Source of the DNA: Paenibacillus sp. SYP-B3998
GTDB lineage: Bacteria; Bacillota; Bacilli; Paenibacillales; NBRC-103111
NCBI RefSeq assembly: GCF_010820665.1
Contig: NZ_JAAIKC010000001.1
Span: 1,054,001-1,118,000 of the forward strand
Direction: 5' to 3'
DNA: 64,000 bases
Shown: in pieces, positions 8,440-16,723 of the stretch
Layout of the letters: each line of letters opens with the position of its first letter
Position numbering within the stretch: position 1 is the stretch's first letter
Program-made: the position numbers and the translations under genes
The notes under the pieces: generated by a model
The model's input: the letters and a program-made list of their open reading frames with translations, nothing else
Databases searched by the model: none
What the model was told of the DNA's origin: nothing

Positions 8440-9177
8440 ATGACGAAAGGTTTCGATTGCTCAACGCCTTTAACAATACAGACAGCAGCAGCTTTTGCTA
8501 AAGATGGATACGAGTTTGTAGCTAGGTATCTTGTCCCTGGCGGTGCTAAGGCGTTAACAAAATCAGAAGCGAATACGATATCCTCAGCCGGCTTGAACAT
8601 ATTATCTGTCTTTGAAACGACCGCTAGTCGCGCGTTGGGAGGAAGAAGTGCAGGACTCGCTGACGGAGACATCGCACTACAGGTGGCGAAAACAGTTGGA
8701 CAACCAAGCGGGAGCTGTATTTATTTCGCTGTTGATTTTGACGCAACTAGCAGTCAATTGTCAACAGTTATTGACTACATGAAAGCGGCTAGTGAAGCTA
8801 CACCAGGCTATACAACAGGCGTTTATGGTTCCTATTCTGTAGTTGAAGCTGTTCGTGCAGCCGGCGCATGCTCTCGATTTTGGCAAACGTATGCGTGGAG
8901 TCGTGGAAATAAGTCAACGTTTCTACATGTATACCAATATCTTAACGATGTTACGATTCATGGCGTCGGCATAGATTATGATGAGTCCTATGGAAATGAA
9001 GGTTTATGGAATACCGCTGACCTTCCAGAGACCCCACTACTCTTTGCAACGGATGCAAACAAAATCATCTCGTTTCTCGCTGCTGCTTATGACGCTACTC
9101 AATCTGCAGCAGCCAGAGCAGAATTTCACCGCTTGGCAAACGTGCTGCGCACGGCTTCTGGTCAACCCGAGCAATAA
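8440..9177 (+). CDS. DUF1906 glycoside-hydrolase-like protein
   Basis: A 245-residue single-domain protein of the DUF1906 family, a TIM-barrel related to GH25 lysozymes. Visible landmarks are GFDCSTP at residues 4-10, FVARYL near 27, FAVDFDA near 96, GVYGSYSVVEA near 126, the WQTYAWSRG segment near 147 and GIDYDES near 182. It lacks a signal peptide, as do many phage-type lysins. ATG 8440 is preceded by AGGAAAAGGGTG; a TTG two codons earlier is an alternative. The C-terminus LANVLRTASGQPEQ recurs almost identically in the amidase remnant ending at 14057, suggesting both derive from phage-type cell wall enzymes. Its catalytic activity has not been shown here. Confidence 0.85.
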   Translation: MTKGFDCSTPLTIQTAAAFAKDGYEFVARYLVPGGAKALTKSEANTISSAGLNILSVFETTASRALGGRSAGLADGDIALQVAKTVGQPSGSCIYFAVDFDATSSQLSTVIDYMKAASEATPGYTTGVYGSYSVVEAVRAAGACSRFWQTYAWSRGNKSTFLHVYQYLNDVTIHGVGIDYDESYGNEGLWNTADLPETPLLFATDANKIISFLAAAYDATQSAAARAEFHRLANVLRTASGQPEQ

Positions 9178-9203
9178 TTATTTACGAATTACAGTGAAAT
9201 AAA

Positions 9204-9246
9204 CAAAAGGCGCAATCTCTTAGAAAACAGAGATAAGCGCCTTTTG
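9204..9246. terminator. Bidirectional terminator
   Basis: CAAAAGGCGC at 9204-9213 pairs with GCGCCTTTTG at 9237-9246, with inner TCTCT/AGAGA. It serves the DUF1906 gene and the convergent gene that ends at 9247. Confidence 0.85.
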
Positions 9247-10386
9247 TTATTGAATGATAGCACTGCGAATGTACCAACGCGTATCTGAAGAGACTCGTGC
9301 AAGGTGGAAAAGAACCCTCCTTGTTCGAGTCGAGTTCGATCCTTCCGGCGTAGCCGAGACGTCGACCGCGGCATCGAGCTGCAGGAGCTTGGACGTGTCC
9401 AGCTCAGGGAACTTAGACAGTCTGCGCATTGTCCGCATATGCACAGCCTGTTCTTGGCCTGTGGTGACCTGTAGCAACTGCAGGTCACCTTGATTTGCTC
9501 CACTGATCCACACATCGATCAGCTGCCAAGGGTTCAATTTGCTGATATACTCGGTCAGCAAGCCCGCTGCCTTGTACACCATGACTTGGTGCGCGGGATC
9601 AGCGGAGCGGGAGCCGTGCGTCACGCTCCCTAAGAAATGGATGCAGAAATGACCATTGAAGTCATTTCCAGGAATGCCGTCACCTCCATGCGGCATGCCG
9701 TGCATGGAGCCGGCGAGCGTGCGGCCATTAAGCTTAACAAGGACGGCTTTGCGATCCCAGCTCCAAGCGCCGTCGTAAATTGTTTTAAGCGTTGCCGAGT
9801 CCTGCTTGGTTAGGGGCTGGACATCCGCGTGACTGGAACCTGCGCGGCGCTGGCCCTCGAAGCTGAGACCGCTCTCCAAGTCGGTGATGGTGAATTTACT
9901 GTATTTGGGCAGCGCCTCGCTCGCCTGCTCCCATGGAAGGATTTCCCCGTAATGTTTGGCTCGAAGCGCCCTTACATGCTCAACCAGCACCTCCCGAACA
10001 TAGGTGGGAAGGTCTACTATTATTTTCTGCGAAAGATTGATGACCTCTCCTTTGGCAGTAACGCCAAAATGATAATTATGGCCGTTCTCCTCAAAAGAAA
10101 GCGCTGTGTCAGGGGGCACAGGTTCCTCATAAGGTGATCTTAAGTTGTTCTTTTTAAGTTCCCGAACGATCTTTTTATTGTTAAATAGCTCCTCCGTTTG
10201 ATACGCAGATCGAGGAGAGGCTTTAACGACAAGCCGGAGCTGATTGGTGCTGGCCGTTTCTATCTCCCTTGGGTTGGAGCTATTCGCTTTGGCGATGTTC
10301 AGAAATAAGGGGGCTTGCAGCAAAAAAGTCAATAGTAAAAAGCAGACCAGCTTAAGCAGCAAGCGGCGAATACAAACTTGATGCAT
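9247..10386 (-). CDS. Secreted protein with a YkuD-like His/Cys motif
   Basis: A 379-residue exported protein with a basic, hydrophobic N-terminus (signal peptide to about residue 35). In the middle, near residues 245-275, it has HGMPHGGDGIPGNDFNGHFC followed by IHFLGSVTHGS. That spacing of His, Gly and Cys recalls the HXXG...GC motif of L,D-transpeptidases, so a cell-wall cross-linking or amidase-like activity is possible, though the match is partial. I choose ATG 10386, after an AGGAGG with a 10-base spacer; an upstream ATG at 10407 overlaps the preceding stop as ATGA. The AGGAGG lies in a small GGAGG-AAG-CCTCC hairpin. The partner gene directly upstream encodes another exported protein. 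Confidence 0.7.
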   Translation of the reverse strand: MHQVCIRRLLLKLVCFLLLTFLLQAPLFLNIAKANSSNPREIETASTNQLRLVVKASPRSAYQTEELFNNKKIVRELKKNNLRSPYEEPVPPDTALSFEENGHNYHFGVTAKGEVINLSQKIIVDLPTYVREVLVEHVRALRAKHYGEILPWEQASEALPKYSKFTITDLESGLSFEGQRRAGSSHADVQPLTKQDSATLKTIYDGAWSWDRKAVLVKLNGRTLAGSMHGMPHGGDGIPGNDFNGHFCIHFLGSVTHGSRSADPAHQVMVYKAAGLLTEYISKLNPWQLIDVWISGANQGDLQLLQVTTGQEQAVHMRTMRRLSKFPELDTSKLLQLDAAVDVSATPEGSNSTRTRRVLFHLARVSSDTRWYIRSAIIQ

Positions 10387-10388
10387 GG

Positions 10389-10407
10389 GGAGGCTTCCTC
10401 CTGTCAT
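10389..10407 (-). promoter_or_regulatory. Ribosome binding site inside a hairpin, with ATGA overlap
   Basis: On the minus strand the site reads ATGACAGGAGGAAGCCTCC. The first four bases overlap the stop of the upstream gene. GGAGG can pair with CCTCC three bases later, hiding the Shine-Dalgarno sequence until a ribosome terminating upstream opens it. This would couple translation of the two secreted proteins. Confidence 0.5.
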
Positions 10408-11051
10408 ATTATGAGAATAGTAGAGTGCTTCTGTATGAATTGGATTGCACGATTAAGCATATCAGCCGCCTCGAAGTGTATAATTACAGCTTTAGGGCGA
10501 TAATTGCCATCCTCAAGCATGATTATGTTAAATTTGACTAAATCTTGTACAGCATTTCGTGTACTTTCTGAGAAGTCAGCTTTATCCTTGATCATGGGCG
10601 GCGTTTTATGCTTGAAATTGATGCCTACCGATTGCATCGCTTCGTGCAGGTTTTGAGCAAATTGCTCTCTTGTCATCGGTGTATCGGGCTCAAGATCACG
10701 CTTTAGCACGATACCATTATGATAAGCAATAATGAGGGAAGGTGCGTACCAAGCATTGTTCGGGACATTGTCAAAATAATCGCTAGCCTTTGGCTCTTTA
10801 ATGAATTGAATACGATCAATATTCAAATTCAGTCCTTTGACAATTAGATGAGTTCCTCGGGCAACAGTAATTTTACTTTTCGGAGCAAACGTATGCTCAT
10901 ACAATCCGCTGACAAAGCCTGCTCTCTGCAAATCTTCAAATTTGGGCTCAACTGAAGTGTCTTTGAGGTTGGATACGGCAAGTGCGCATTGAAGAACAGT
11001 AAAGACGAGCACAAGCAGTAATGTTGTGAATAAGCGCGATTTTAATAACAA
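10404..11051 (-). CDS. Secreted protein with SLH-like repeats
   Basis: A 215-residue exported protein; the signal peptide is MLLKSRLFTTLLLVLVFTVL up to about residue 25. The rest contains segments typical of S-layer homology domains: FEDLQRAGFVSGLYEHTFAP near 38, YFDNVPNNAWYAPSLIIAYHNGIV near 92 and DTPMTREQFAQNLHEAM near 123, where the last matches the T-R-E-(E/Q) signature. SLH domains bind pyruvylated wall polymers and anchor proteins to the cell surface. The start is TTG at 11051, 7 bases after GAGGTGA. Its stop overlaps the start region of the next gene, so the two are probably made together. Confidence 0.7.
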   Translation of the reverse strand: MLLKSRLFTTLLLVLVFTVLQCALAVSNLKDTSVEPKFEDLQRAGFVSGLYEHTFAPKSKITVARGTHLIVKGLNLNIDRIQFIKEPKASDYFDNVPNNAWYAPSLIIAYHNGIVLKRDLEPDTPMTREQFAQNLHEAMQSVGINFKHKTPPMIKDKADFSESTRNAVQDLVKFNIIMLEDGNYRPKAVIIHFEAADMLNRAIQFIQKHSTILII

Positions 11052-11187
11052 TAACGAATCACCTCTATATGAACGGTATTTGCAGGAGCTGCTTCACATG
11101 CCCTGCTCATGTAGATTGTGATAAAATAACAAAAGTATACGATAAATTCAGAAACGCTGCCTACGTTTGTAGGGAAAGGGGTTATCT

Positions 11188-12024
11188 ATGGAACCCAAAT
11201 TAAGTGAACCGTTCGAACTCGGCTTAGGGCCAGATCGGATCGTAAGAGGGGATTTTTATGCGGCGACTTTACAGCCCTCAAGAGGGACATTACTAGTATG
11301 TCATGGTTACAAAGGCTTCAAGGATTGGGGGATGTTCCCTCATGTGGCCCGTTCTTTGGCTGAAGAGGTGAATGTGGTATCGATTAATTTGTCTCATAAT
11401 GGGGTGGGGGCGGATCTGCTTAGTTTCTCAGAACTTGAAAAATTTGCACAAGCGACCTATTCCCAAGATGTAGAAGATTTAGCTGCGGTTGTGGCATTCA
11501 TTCAATCTGATTTAACCCCTGAACAGGAAGATAAGCCCATATTTCTTTTGGGACATAGCAGAGGGGCTGGAGTTTGCTTAATTTATGCTATGGATCATCC
11601 AGAGCTAATTGCTGGTGTACTCAGTTGGAATGGCGTGGCCAATGTAGATTTGTTAACAAAGGAAGAAAAAGCGCAAATGCGCTCGACAGGCAGAGCGTAC
11701 ACAATGAACGGTCGTACCAAACAGAATATGCCGTTGGCTTTGATTATTTTAGAAGATATGGAGCATAACCGTGAACGGTTTGATTTAGTGAATCGAGTCA
11801 AAAAGGCGACCTTTCCAATTATCCTTATTCAAGGCACTGAAGATGGGGCAAGACTGGTCGCTGGCTCTGCACAGCTAGTTGCAAACAATCCAACGATAAA
11901 TTGGATACGTGTGGCTGGAGGCAATCATACTTTTGGAACTGTTCATCCCTATCAAGGAGAGACACTACCCTTAATTGAAGCGATCAACGTGACGAAAGCG
12001 ACAATTAGCCAGCTGTTAGGCTAA
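11188..12024 (+). CDS. Alpha/beta hydrolase
   Basis: A 278-residue cytoplasmic hydrolase. The oxyanion-hole segment is LLVCHGYKGFKDWG near residues 35-48, the nucleophile elbow is GHSRG near 125 (Ser nucleophile), an acidic residue sits in the IQGTEDG turn near 220, and the catalytic His is in AGGNHTFG near 245. The layout fits dienelactone-hydrolase-like or peptidase-S9-like small hydrolases. The start follows AGGGAAAGGGG. It stands alone between two divergent or decayed stretches. Substrate unknown. Confidence 0.85.
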   Translation: MEPKLSEPFELGLGPDRIVRGDFYAATLQPSRGTLLVCHGYKGFKDWGMFPHVARSLAEEVNVVSINLSHNGVGADLLSFSELEKFAQATYSQDVEDLAAVVAFIQSDLTPEQEDKPIFLLGHSRGAGVCLIYAMDHPELIAGVLSWNGVANVDLLTKEEKAQMRSTGRAYTMNGRTKQNMPLALIILEDMEHNRERFDLVNRVKKATFPIILIQGTEDGARLVAGSAQLVANNPTINWIRVAGGNHTFGTVHPYQGETLPLIEAINVTKATISQLLG

Positions 12025-12652
12025 AATCAGGCTAGTTGAGTAGATGAAAGTGTACAGAGACCGCTTCTGGTTATGAAGTACTGGGGAGGTGTGAGGAATT
12101 CATATCTCTTTTTTTGCACGGGCTTCCGACCACCTCCATGCGTTCTGCAATTGTCTGAGGCGTCTCTCTGTTCTTGGTTAGAAAAGTTACATGTATGTCG
12201 CATATCATGGAATCTAATCTTAGATAGGCTGCCTCATGCCACTCTCCTTCGCCACGTTTTCAGTCAATCTCCTTATTGATATCAGTAACGATTCGCTTCG
12301 AAAGTTCTGTAACTTTTCTAAGAGATAATTGGACCGCCGAGCTTCATACAAACTACAAGCCCGTTATACATTAAACACATCAGCATACGCCATTTGCTTC
12401 TCTTTTGATTGGGTTCTATGGCTGAACAGATGGTTCGAGCGAATGAATGTTCTCTATGTGGGGAAGGCAGGAATGAGGCGTTTTGAGCGTTGAATGATGG
12501 ATATAGAGGGTAGTATATGGTTAGCTCCACAGTGTAAGAACAAGCAATTTACTCCCCATATAAAAAAATAGATGTGAAACCTAAAATATTCCATCCCATC
12601 TGCCGATATAAAAGAAGGAAATAAACATAATAATATTAAGGTGGGCATGGAA
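12025..12652. other. Gene-free stretch
   Basis: No supported gene in about 630 bases. Short ORFs on both strands lack ribosome binding sites and recognisable sequence. The only structure is the inverted-repeat element at 12178-12321. Confidence 0.6.
12178..12321. repeat. 144-bp element with perfect 14-bp inverted ends
   Basis: TTAGAAAAGTTACA at 12178-12191 is the exact reverse complement of TGTAACTTTTCTAA at 12308-12321. The 116 bp between carry no ORF of note. The size and terminal repeats suit a miniature inverted-repeat element or the shrunken remains of an insertion sequence, but no clear target-site duplication flanks it. Confidence 0.4.
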
Positions 12653-12997
12653 ATGGATTGGTATTTAAAAGTTTTACAGAATTACGTGGGGTTTCAAGGG
12701 AGAGCAAGGCGAAAAGAATATTGGATGTTTGCTCTTTTCAGTGCTATCGTTTCCATCGTTCTTGCAATACTGGATATGGTTTTAAGTATATACCCGTTAT
12801 TAACGGGAATCTATGCTTTGGCTGTTCTGTTACCGTCGTTAGCTGTTGTAGTACGAAGACTGCATGATACTGGTAGAAGTGGTTGGTGGTACTTCATTGG
12901 TTTAATTCCTTTAATTGGTGGCATTATCGTACTTGTATTTTTGTGTACAGATAGTCAAGAGAATGACAATCAATATGGACCAAATCCTAAAATTTAG
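12653..12997 (+). CDS. DUF805 membrane protein
   Basis: A 114-residue inner membrane protein of the DUF805 (YhaH) family. It starts MDWYLKVLQNYVGFQGRARRKEYW, the usual family opening, has three or four hydrophobic spans, the conserved RRLHDTGRSGWW loop near residue 70, and the QYGPNPK tail. ATG 12653 is 7 bases after AAGGTGG; ATG 12647 is too close to it. A terminator follows. A truncated second copy lies at 18872-19069. The function of the family is not known. Confidence 0.9.
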   Translation: MDWYLKVLQNYVGFQGRARRKEYWMFALFSAIVSIVLAILDMVLSIYPLLTGIYALAVLLPSLAVVVRRLHDTGRSGWWYFIGLIPLIGGIIVLVFLCTDSQENDNQYGPNPKI

Positions 12998-13014
12998 TGG
13001 TTGAGTTAGTTCTG

Positions 13015-13043
13015 AGCTGTTCTCTTACGAGAATGGCTTTTTA
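13015..13043 (+). terminator. Terminator after the DUF805 gene
   Basis: AGCTGTTCTC, TTAC loop, GAGAATGGCT, then TTTTATTTT. Closely related hairpins occur at 19087 and 40052, and a related one at 21702. Confidence 0.8.
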
Positions 13044-13066
13044 TTTTGGGCAAAGGTGGGGAAACA

Positions 13067-13276
13067 ATGAATAACGAACTACTAGCTGCTCTAACCGCCG
13101 ATCCTATTCTCTCCGAGGTCGTAAAGCTATTCGTTGCCCAGCAGGAGAAAGGATTGGAGAAATACGGCGAGCTGGTCAATCTGGACTCGTATTCGCTCGT
13201 AGGATGGATGGAGCATGCTCAGCAAGCGTACGTGGATAAGAAATCGCGCAAATTCAAGCGTTACACATATGTTTGA
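13067..13276 (+). CDS. Small phage-type protein, 69 aa
   Basis: ATG 13067 follows AAGGTGGGG. The sequence (VAQQEKGLEKYGELVNLDSY near residue 24, then VGWMEHAQQAYVDK) resembles small phage proteins related to the MazG-like or dATP/dGTP pyrophosphohydrolase group, in which K-G-x-x-K-Y-G and E-H-x-Q-E are conserved. It is shorter than those at the C-terminus, where the acidic metal-binding helix would be, so activity is doubtful. A decayed second copy with the same upstream sequence lies at 21754. It probably marks an old prophage. Confidence 0.55.
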   Translation: MNNELLAALTADPILSEVVKLFVAQQEKGLEKYGELVNLDSYSLVGWMEHAQQAYVDKKSRKFKRYTYV

Positions 13277-13574
13277 CATACTCGACCTTACGAATTCTTG
13301 TTCTTACGAACGGTTTGATCGTGATTAGACCAAGGAAGGTGGGAGGGAAATGATGTTCTTACATTTAATTTGGTAAGTGCCATGGTGCTTTGGGGGCTTT
13401 TTTGGGCAGCGGTGGCGCGCGACCCCAAAATCGGTCTAGATTAAACTTAAAAAATTACTTTCGCTTTCGCTTTTGGGCGCTCATGGAGGGCGTTTTTATT
13501 TTTCACGTGAGATTTGTCGATGATCCAGCCACGAAAAATAGAATTTGTAAGGGGGCATTGACATTCCTCTAAAT
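13277..13574. other. Gene-free, probably decayed prophage DNA
   Basis: Two short starts stand behind GGTGGGAGGG at about 13338-13349, but the frames close after 8 and 20 codons. I see nothing identifiable in this stretch. Confidence 0.5.
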
Positions 13575-13600
13575 AAAAAAACTCCCTTTTACGGGAGTTA
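13575..13600 (-). terminator. Terminator of the 54-aa gene
   Basis: On the minus strand AACTCCC, GTAAAA, GGGAGTT are followed by TTTTTTATTT. The stop codon of the gene lies at the base of the stem. Confidence 0.85.
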
Positions 13601-13762
13601 GTCGTGACGATCTTCGCCAAACAAGACACCTTGGATTTCATTGTTAACCTCTACCGTTAATCTTGTCTTAAAGTAGTCAACAACTGCCTCGACTGCTTTC
13701 TCTGCTTGGAATTCTGAAATTCCAGCTTCATTCGCTACATGATCTCTAACTATATGTTTCAT
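13598..13762 (-). CDS. Small protein of unknown function, 54 aa
   Basis: The ATG at 13762 is 7 bases from GGAGG. The product starts MKHIVRDHVANEAGISEFQA and continues with a predicted amphipathic helix (EKAVEAVVDYFKTRL) and an acidic end (FGEDRHD). No signal peptide or membrane segment. The gene has its own terminator and an uninterrupted frame within otherwise decayed DNA. It loosely recalls helical bundle proteins such as DUF2267/DUF2780, but that is not secure. Confidence 0.65.
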   Translation of the reverse strand: MKHIVRDHVANEAGISEFQAEKAVEAVVDYFKTRLTVEVNNEIQGVLFGEDRHD

Positions 13763-13919
13763 TCTGAACCCTCCATTCGATTGAATTACAACGAAAGTAT
13801 TATTTGCAAACGGAGGAAAATTTATTCAACTCACGTACATGAAAAAGGAATGGTGATATATGAGATTCGCAGCCAATCGACGGTTATGAATTGGGTATCT
13901 ATTTAGATACCTCAAATGA

Positions 13920-14057
13920 GATGCAGGGGGAGCTCAAACGATTAATAACACATGGATATCTCCAGATTGGAAAGAGACTGATTCAGAGGATCGAAAGAAA
14001 TATCTGAATTGGTTGGCTAATGAGCTGCGGAAAGCTTCGGGGCAACCAGCAGAATAA
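13920..14057 (+). pseudogene. C-terminal remnant of a phage N-acetylmuramoyl-L-alanine amidase
   Basis: The open frame begins after a TGA at 13917 and has no start. It reads DAGGAQTINNTWISPDW and ends YLNWLANELRKASGQPAE. I associate this tail with prophage amidases of Paenibacillus; it also matches the C-terminus of the DUF1906 gene at 8440. The catalytic domain is gone. The following inverted repeat at 14063-14085 could have been its terminator. Confidence 0.5.
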
Positions 14058-14062
14058 TTAAA

Positions 14063-14085
14063 AGGAACTGCCTTAAGCAGTTCCT
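14063..14085 (+). terminator. Hairpin after the amidase remnant
   Basis: AGGAACTGC at 14063-14071 pairs with GCAGTTCCT at 14077-14085. No T-run follows, so it would terminate weakly if at all. Confidence 0.4.
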
Positions 14086-14548
14086 ATAACAAATTAATAT
14101 TTAGGACTTGAGAGAGTAAGAATTTGATATTAGCATTAGGATTAACTTGGCTAGGAGGTATTCAACCGGTGCTTCCGGATAAAAAATATCACTATACACG
14201 ATAAATGGCTGAACACATTATTTGGATTATTTAATAATTCCCTTAATATGATTTGTCAATGATCCAGTTAATTGTTGCAGAAGAAATATATTGTAATCAG
14301 AATACTTGAGGGAAGTAATGGAGTGATTGTTCCAGAGATTATAGGGATTACCCATTCAGAAACCTGTTTACTTATTAAAGCCACTTTGGTATGGAATACT
14401 TCTTGTGCATCGGTTCCCAAGCAATTCATAGGCAGTGTGGACACTGATTCAGAGTGTAATTCCTTAATTCGAAATATTTTCAGGTGGCGGTTCATTTCTT
14501 GAATCGTTCACCTACCCATGAAACAAATGGCGGATTTCTAGAGGCTTA
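14086..14548. other. Gene-free stretch
   Basis: About 460 bases. Overlapping ORFs of 75 codons exist on both strands at 14268-14502, but neither has a ribosome binding site or a sequence I recognise. I see no supported gene. Confidence 0.5.
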
Positions 14549-15469
14549 TTAAGAAGGAGTATAAGATAAACTGGCGCTAAATGAGAGTTGGGTGATATCA
14601 GCAGCTGAGGCATCAGTCTCAGCAAGCGTCCTTACACGAATACCAATACGATCGCCTGCAGCAACTACTAATGAACCCCCAACATTTATATTCGTTGCGG
14701 TTCGGAATCCGGATGGATTTCCAGGCGTAATGACCGTATTCGGAAATCCGAATCTAACCGAACTAGTCAGTGAAGTTGTCACGTAAGGTGAAGAACTATG
14801 ATCAATCCCATTATTAGGAACCGATCGTGCGAGGAATACTGTAAAATCATATTGAAGACCGAGAGTATTTATAGAAGCCACAGAAGCAACCAATAAATCT
14901 GCACTTATTTGTAAATTTTGAACAGTACCCGCAAAGGGAATTGGGAAAGCAAAACCACCTGCTTCGGGTGGCATCGTTGATTCTCCAGTAGCGCCAATAA
15001 CTTCAACCGTGTGACTACCAAAACCCATTAAAATTGGAGCAGCTGATACTACTGTAGCACCACTTATGATGATACCCGTTGAAAAAGGAATTAAACCTCC
15101 TCCTGGTGGACCTGCCGGACCCGTTGCTCCAATTGGACCAGGTAGACCTTGGGGTCCTGTTGCTCCTGCAGGCCCTGCAGGTCCTGCTGGTCCTGCCAGT
15201 CCGGCTGCGCCAATTGCTCCTGCAATTCCTGCGAGTCCAGCGGGTCCAAGTGCTCCTGCGAGTCCAGCGGGTCCAGCTTCGCCAATTGCTCCTACAAGTC
15301 CTGCAAGACCAGCTGGTCCAAGTGCTCCTGCAGTTCCAGTGGGTCCAGCTGCTGCTATTGCTCCTCCGAGTTCTTGAAGCAACTGCGGTCCTTCTAGTCC
15401 TGGAGGTCCTTGGGGCCCTCGCGGTCCTTCTGGTCCTGGAGGTCCTGGTGGACAATTACATCTTCCCAT
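14549..15469 (-). CDS. Collagen-like exosporium/spore-surface protein
   Basis: A 306-residue protein. It opens MGRCNCPPGPPGPEGPRGPQ, followed by about 110 residues of G-X-Y collagen triplets, partly as near-identical blocks (AGPAGLAGALGPAGLAG and similar). The C-terminal 180 residues, from GGGLIPFSTG on, are a beta-rich globular domain like the BclB/BclA trimerising head of exosporium fibres. GGGAGATG lies just before the ATG. It is transcribed divergently from the YheC/D gene. In the Bacillus cereus group such proteins form the hairy nap; here surface display on the spore is inferred. The antisense strand of the repeat is also open, a composition effect. Confidence 0.88.
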   Translation of the reverse strand: MGRCNCPPGPPGPEGPRGPQGPPGLEGPQLLQELGGAIAAAGPTGTAGALGPAGLAGLVGAIGEAGPAGLAGALGPAGLAGIAGAIGAAGLAGPAGPAGPAGATGPQGLPGPIGATGPAGPPGGGLIPFSTGIIISGATVVSAAPILMGFGSHTVEVIGATGESTMPPEAGGFAFPIPFAGTVQNLQISADLLVASVASINTLGLQYDFTVFLARSVPNNGIDHSSSPYVTTSLTSSVRFGFPNTVITPGNPSGFRTATNINVGGSLVVAAGDRIGIRVRTLAETDASAADITQLSFSASLSYTPS

Positions 15470-15666
15470 AGTCTCATCTCCCTATTATCAAACGTAATTC
15501 ATCATATTAAAAACATAAAAAGATAAACACACCAAATACCTATCAATTGAAATTTAGGCTAATAGATTAATAAATTCGCTGATTTTCTGCTCATCTATGT
15601 TCTTGTCCCATAGCATTATGTCTATTCTGGCATTAGATAATAAAAGAGATCGAAGGCTAGGGAGTG

Positions 15667-16707
15667 ATGAGATTGGAGAATCACCCATTAATAGGTATTA
15701 TGGTAACTAAAAGGATCAGTAGAAAAAGAATTTTGAAGCTTTATCAACGTTATCACAATCTAAACCTGAAACTTTACGCTTTTACACCGGCAGATATACG
15801 ATGGAAAGAACAACGAATTATTGGACTTAGCCTGAAAAAGGGCATATGGAAACAAAGTTCGTTTCCTTTTCCTCATGTCGTCTATAACCGCTGTTTTAAC
15901 AAAAAAATAGTAACCATTGAACGCCTAGAGGAGGCGATTGGTAGAAATAAATGTTTCAACAATATCAATTTTTTTAATAAATGGGATCTATATAACCTAT
16001 TAAATGAGTCAAATCTTAAAACCTATGTACCAGACACATTTATATATAATGAAGTGAATATATCAGAACTATTAGAGAAATATAAAATAGTATATATTAA
16101 ACCTTCTTACGGATCTAAGGGGAAGTCTGTGTATCGGGTTGAACTAACGGATAATGAAGATATTCACATCTCATTGCACAGCCTAGCTCCAAGATATATT
16201 TGCAGAAAAAATGAAAGCATTCAGAAAAAATTAGATGAACTCAAGCTAAAGAAATATATGGTTCAGCAAGGGATTCATATGAGTCAGCTTGATCATCAGT
16301 ATTTTGATATCCGGGTCCTCGTACAAAAAGGTATTCTTGGAGAATGGATGGTTTCCACCATTACATGTAGAGTGGCTTATGAACACTACTTTAACACGAG
16401 TATGTGTGAAACCATTTATGATATTGTTGAAATTCTTCCGCGAATAGTTTCGCCAGAAAAAGTCAATGAAATCCTCCGATCTCTGAATGAGATAAGTATA
16501 AAGGCCGCACAAGAAGCAGAAACTCATATGGGTTCATTGGGAGAATTGAGTGTCGATTTTGTATTAGACGAACAAAGAAAGTTATGGATTATTGAACTTA
16601 ACGGAAAACCCCAAAAAGATATATACGAGGACCTTAAGTGTTATAAACGCAAAATTTATAGTAGACCGTTGGAATATGCTTATTATCTCTCTAAATTTGA
16701 GAGATAA
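15667..16707 (+). CDS. YheC/YheD-family ATP-grasp protein
   Basis: A 346-residue cytosolic or spore-coat-associated ATP-grasp protein. The N-terminus HPLIGIMVTKR is followed by NKWDLYNLL near residue 115, the ATP-binding YIKPSYGSKGKSVYRV near 148, HQYFDIRVLVQKG near 213 and the metal-binding LGELSVDFVLD...WIIELNGKPQ near 295-320. B. subtilis YheC and YheD are spore-coat-associated; the peptide or metabolite ligated is unknown. The start is uncertain: ATG 15667 has a weak site, while TTG 15673 is 8 bases after GGGAG. The gene is followed closely by the DUF3231 remnant. Confidence 0.88.
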   Translation: MRLENHPLIGIMVTKRISRKRILKLYQRYHNLNLKLYAFTPADIRWKEQRIIGLSLKKGIWKQSSFPFPHVVYNRCFNKKIVTIERLEEAIGRNKCFNNINFFNKWDLYNLLNESNLKTYVPDTFIYNEVNISELLEKYKIVYIKPSYGSKGKSVYRVELTDNEDIHISLHSLAPRYICRKNESIQKKLDELKLKKYMVQQGIHMSQLDHQYFDIRVLVQKGILGEWMVSTITCRVAYEHYFNTSMCETIYDIVEILPRIVSPEKVNEILRSLNEISIKAAQEAETHMGSLGELSVDFVLDEQRKLWIIELNGKPQKDIYEDLKCYKRKIYSRPLEYAYYLSKFER

Positions 16708-16723
16708 TAAGATTTTTCGAAAT

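Noticed and set aside
8231..8476. Minus-strand ORF of 81 codons
   Set aside because: It is the antisense translation of the tRNA gene (the GTRTPD peptide often misannotated as a protein) and has no ribosome binding site.
12073..12279. 68-codon ORF in the gap after the alpha/beta hydrolase
   Set aside because: Cys- and Ser-rich random-looking sequence that runs into the inverted-repeat element; no ribosome binding site.
15015..15455. Several long ORFs on both strands inside the collagen-like gene
   Set aside because: Open only because the G-X-Y repeat DNA lacks stops in other frames; the compositions (Arg/Thr/Ser or Leu/Gln runs) are not protein-like.
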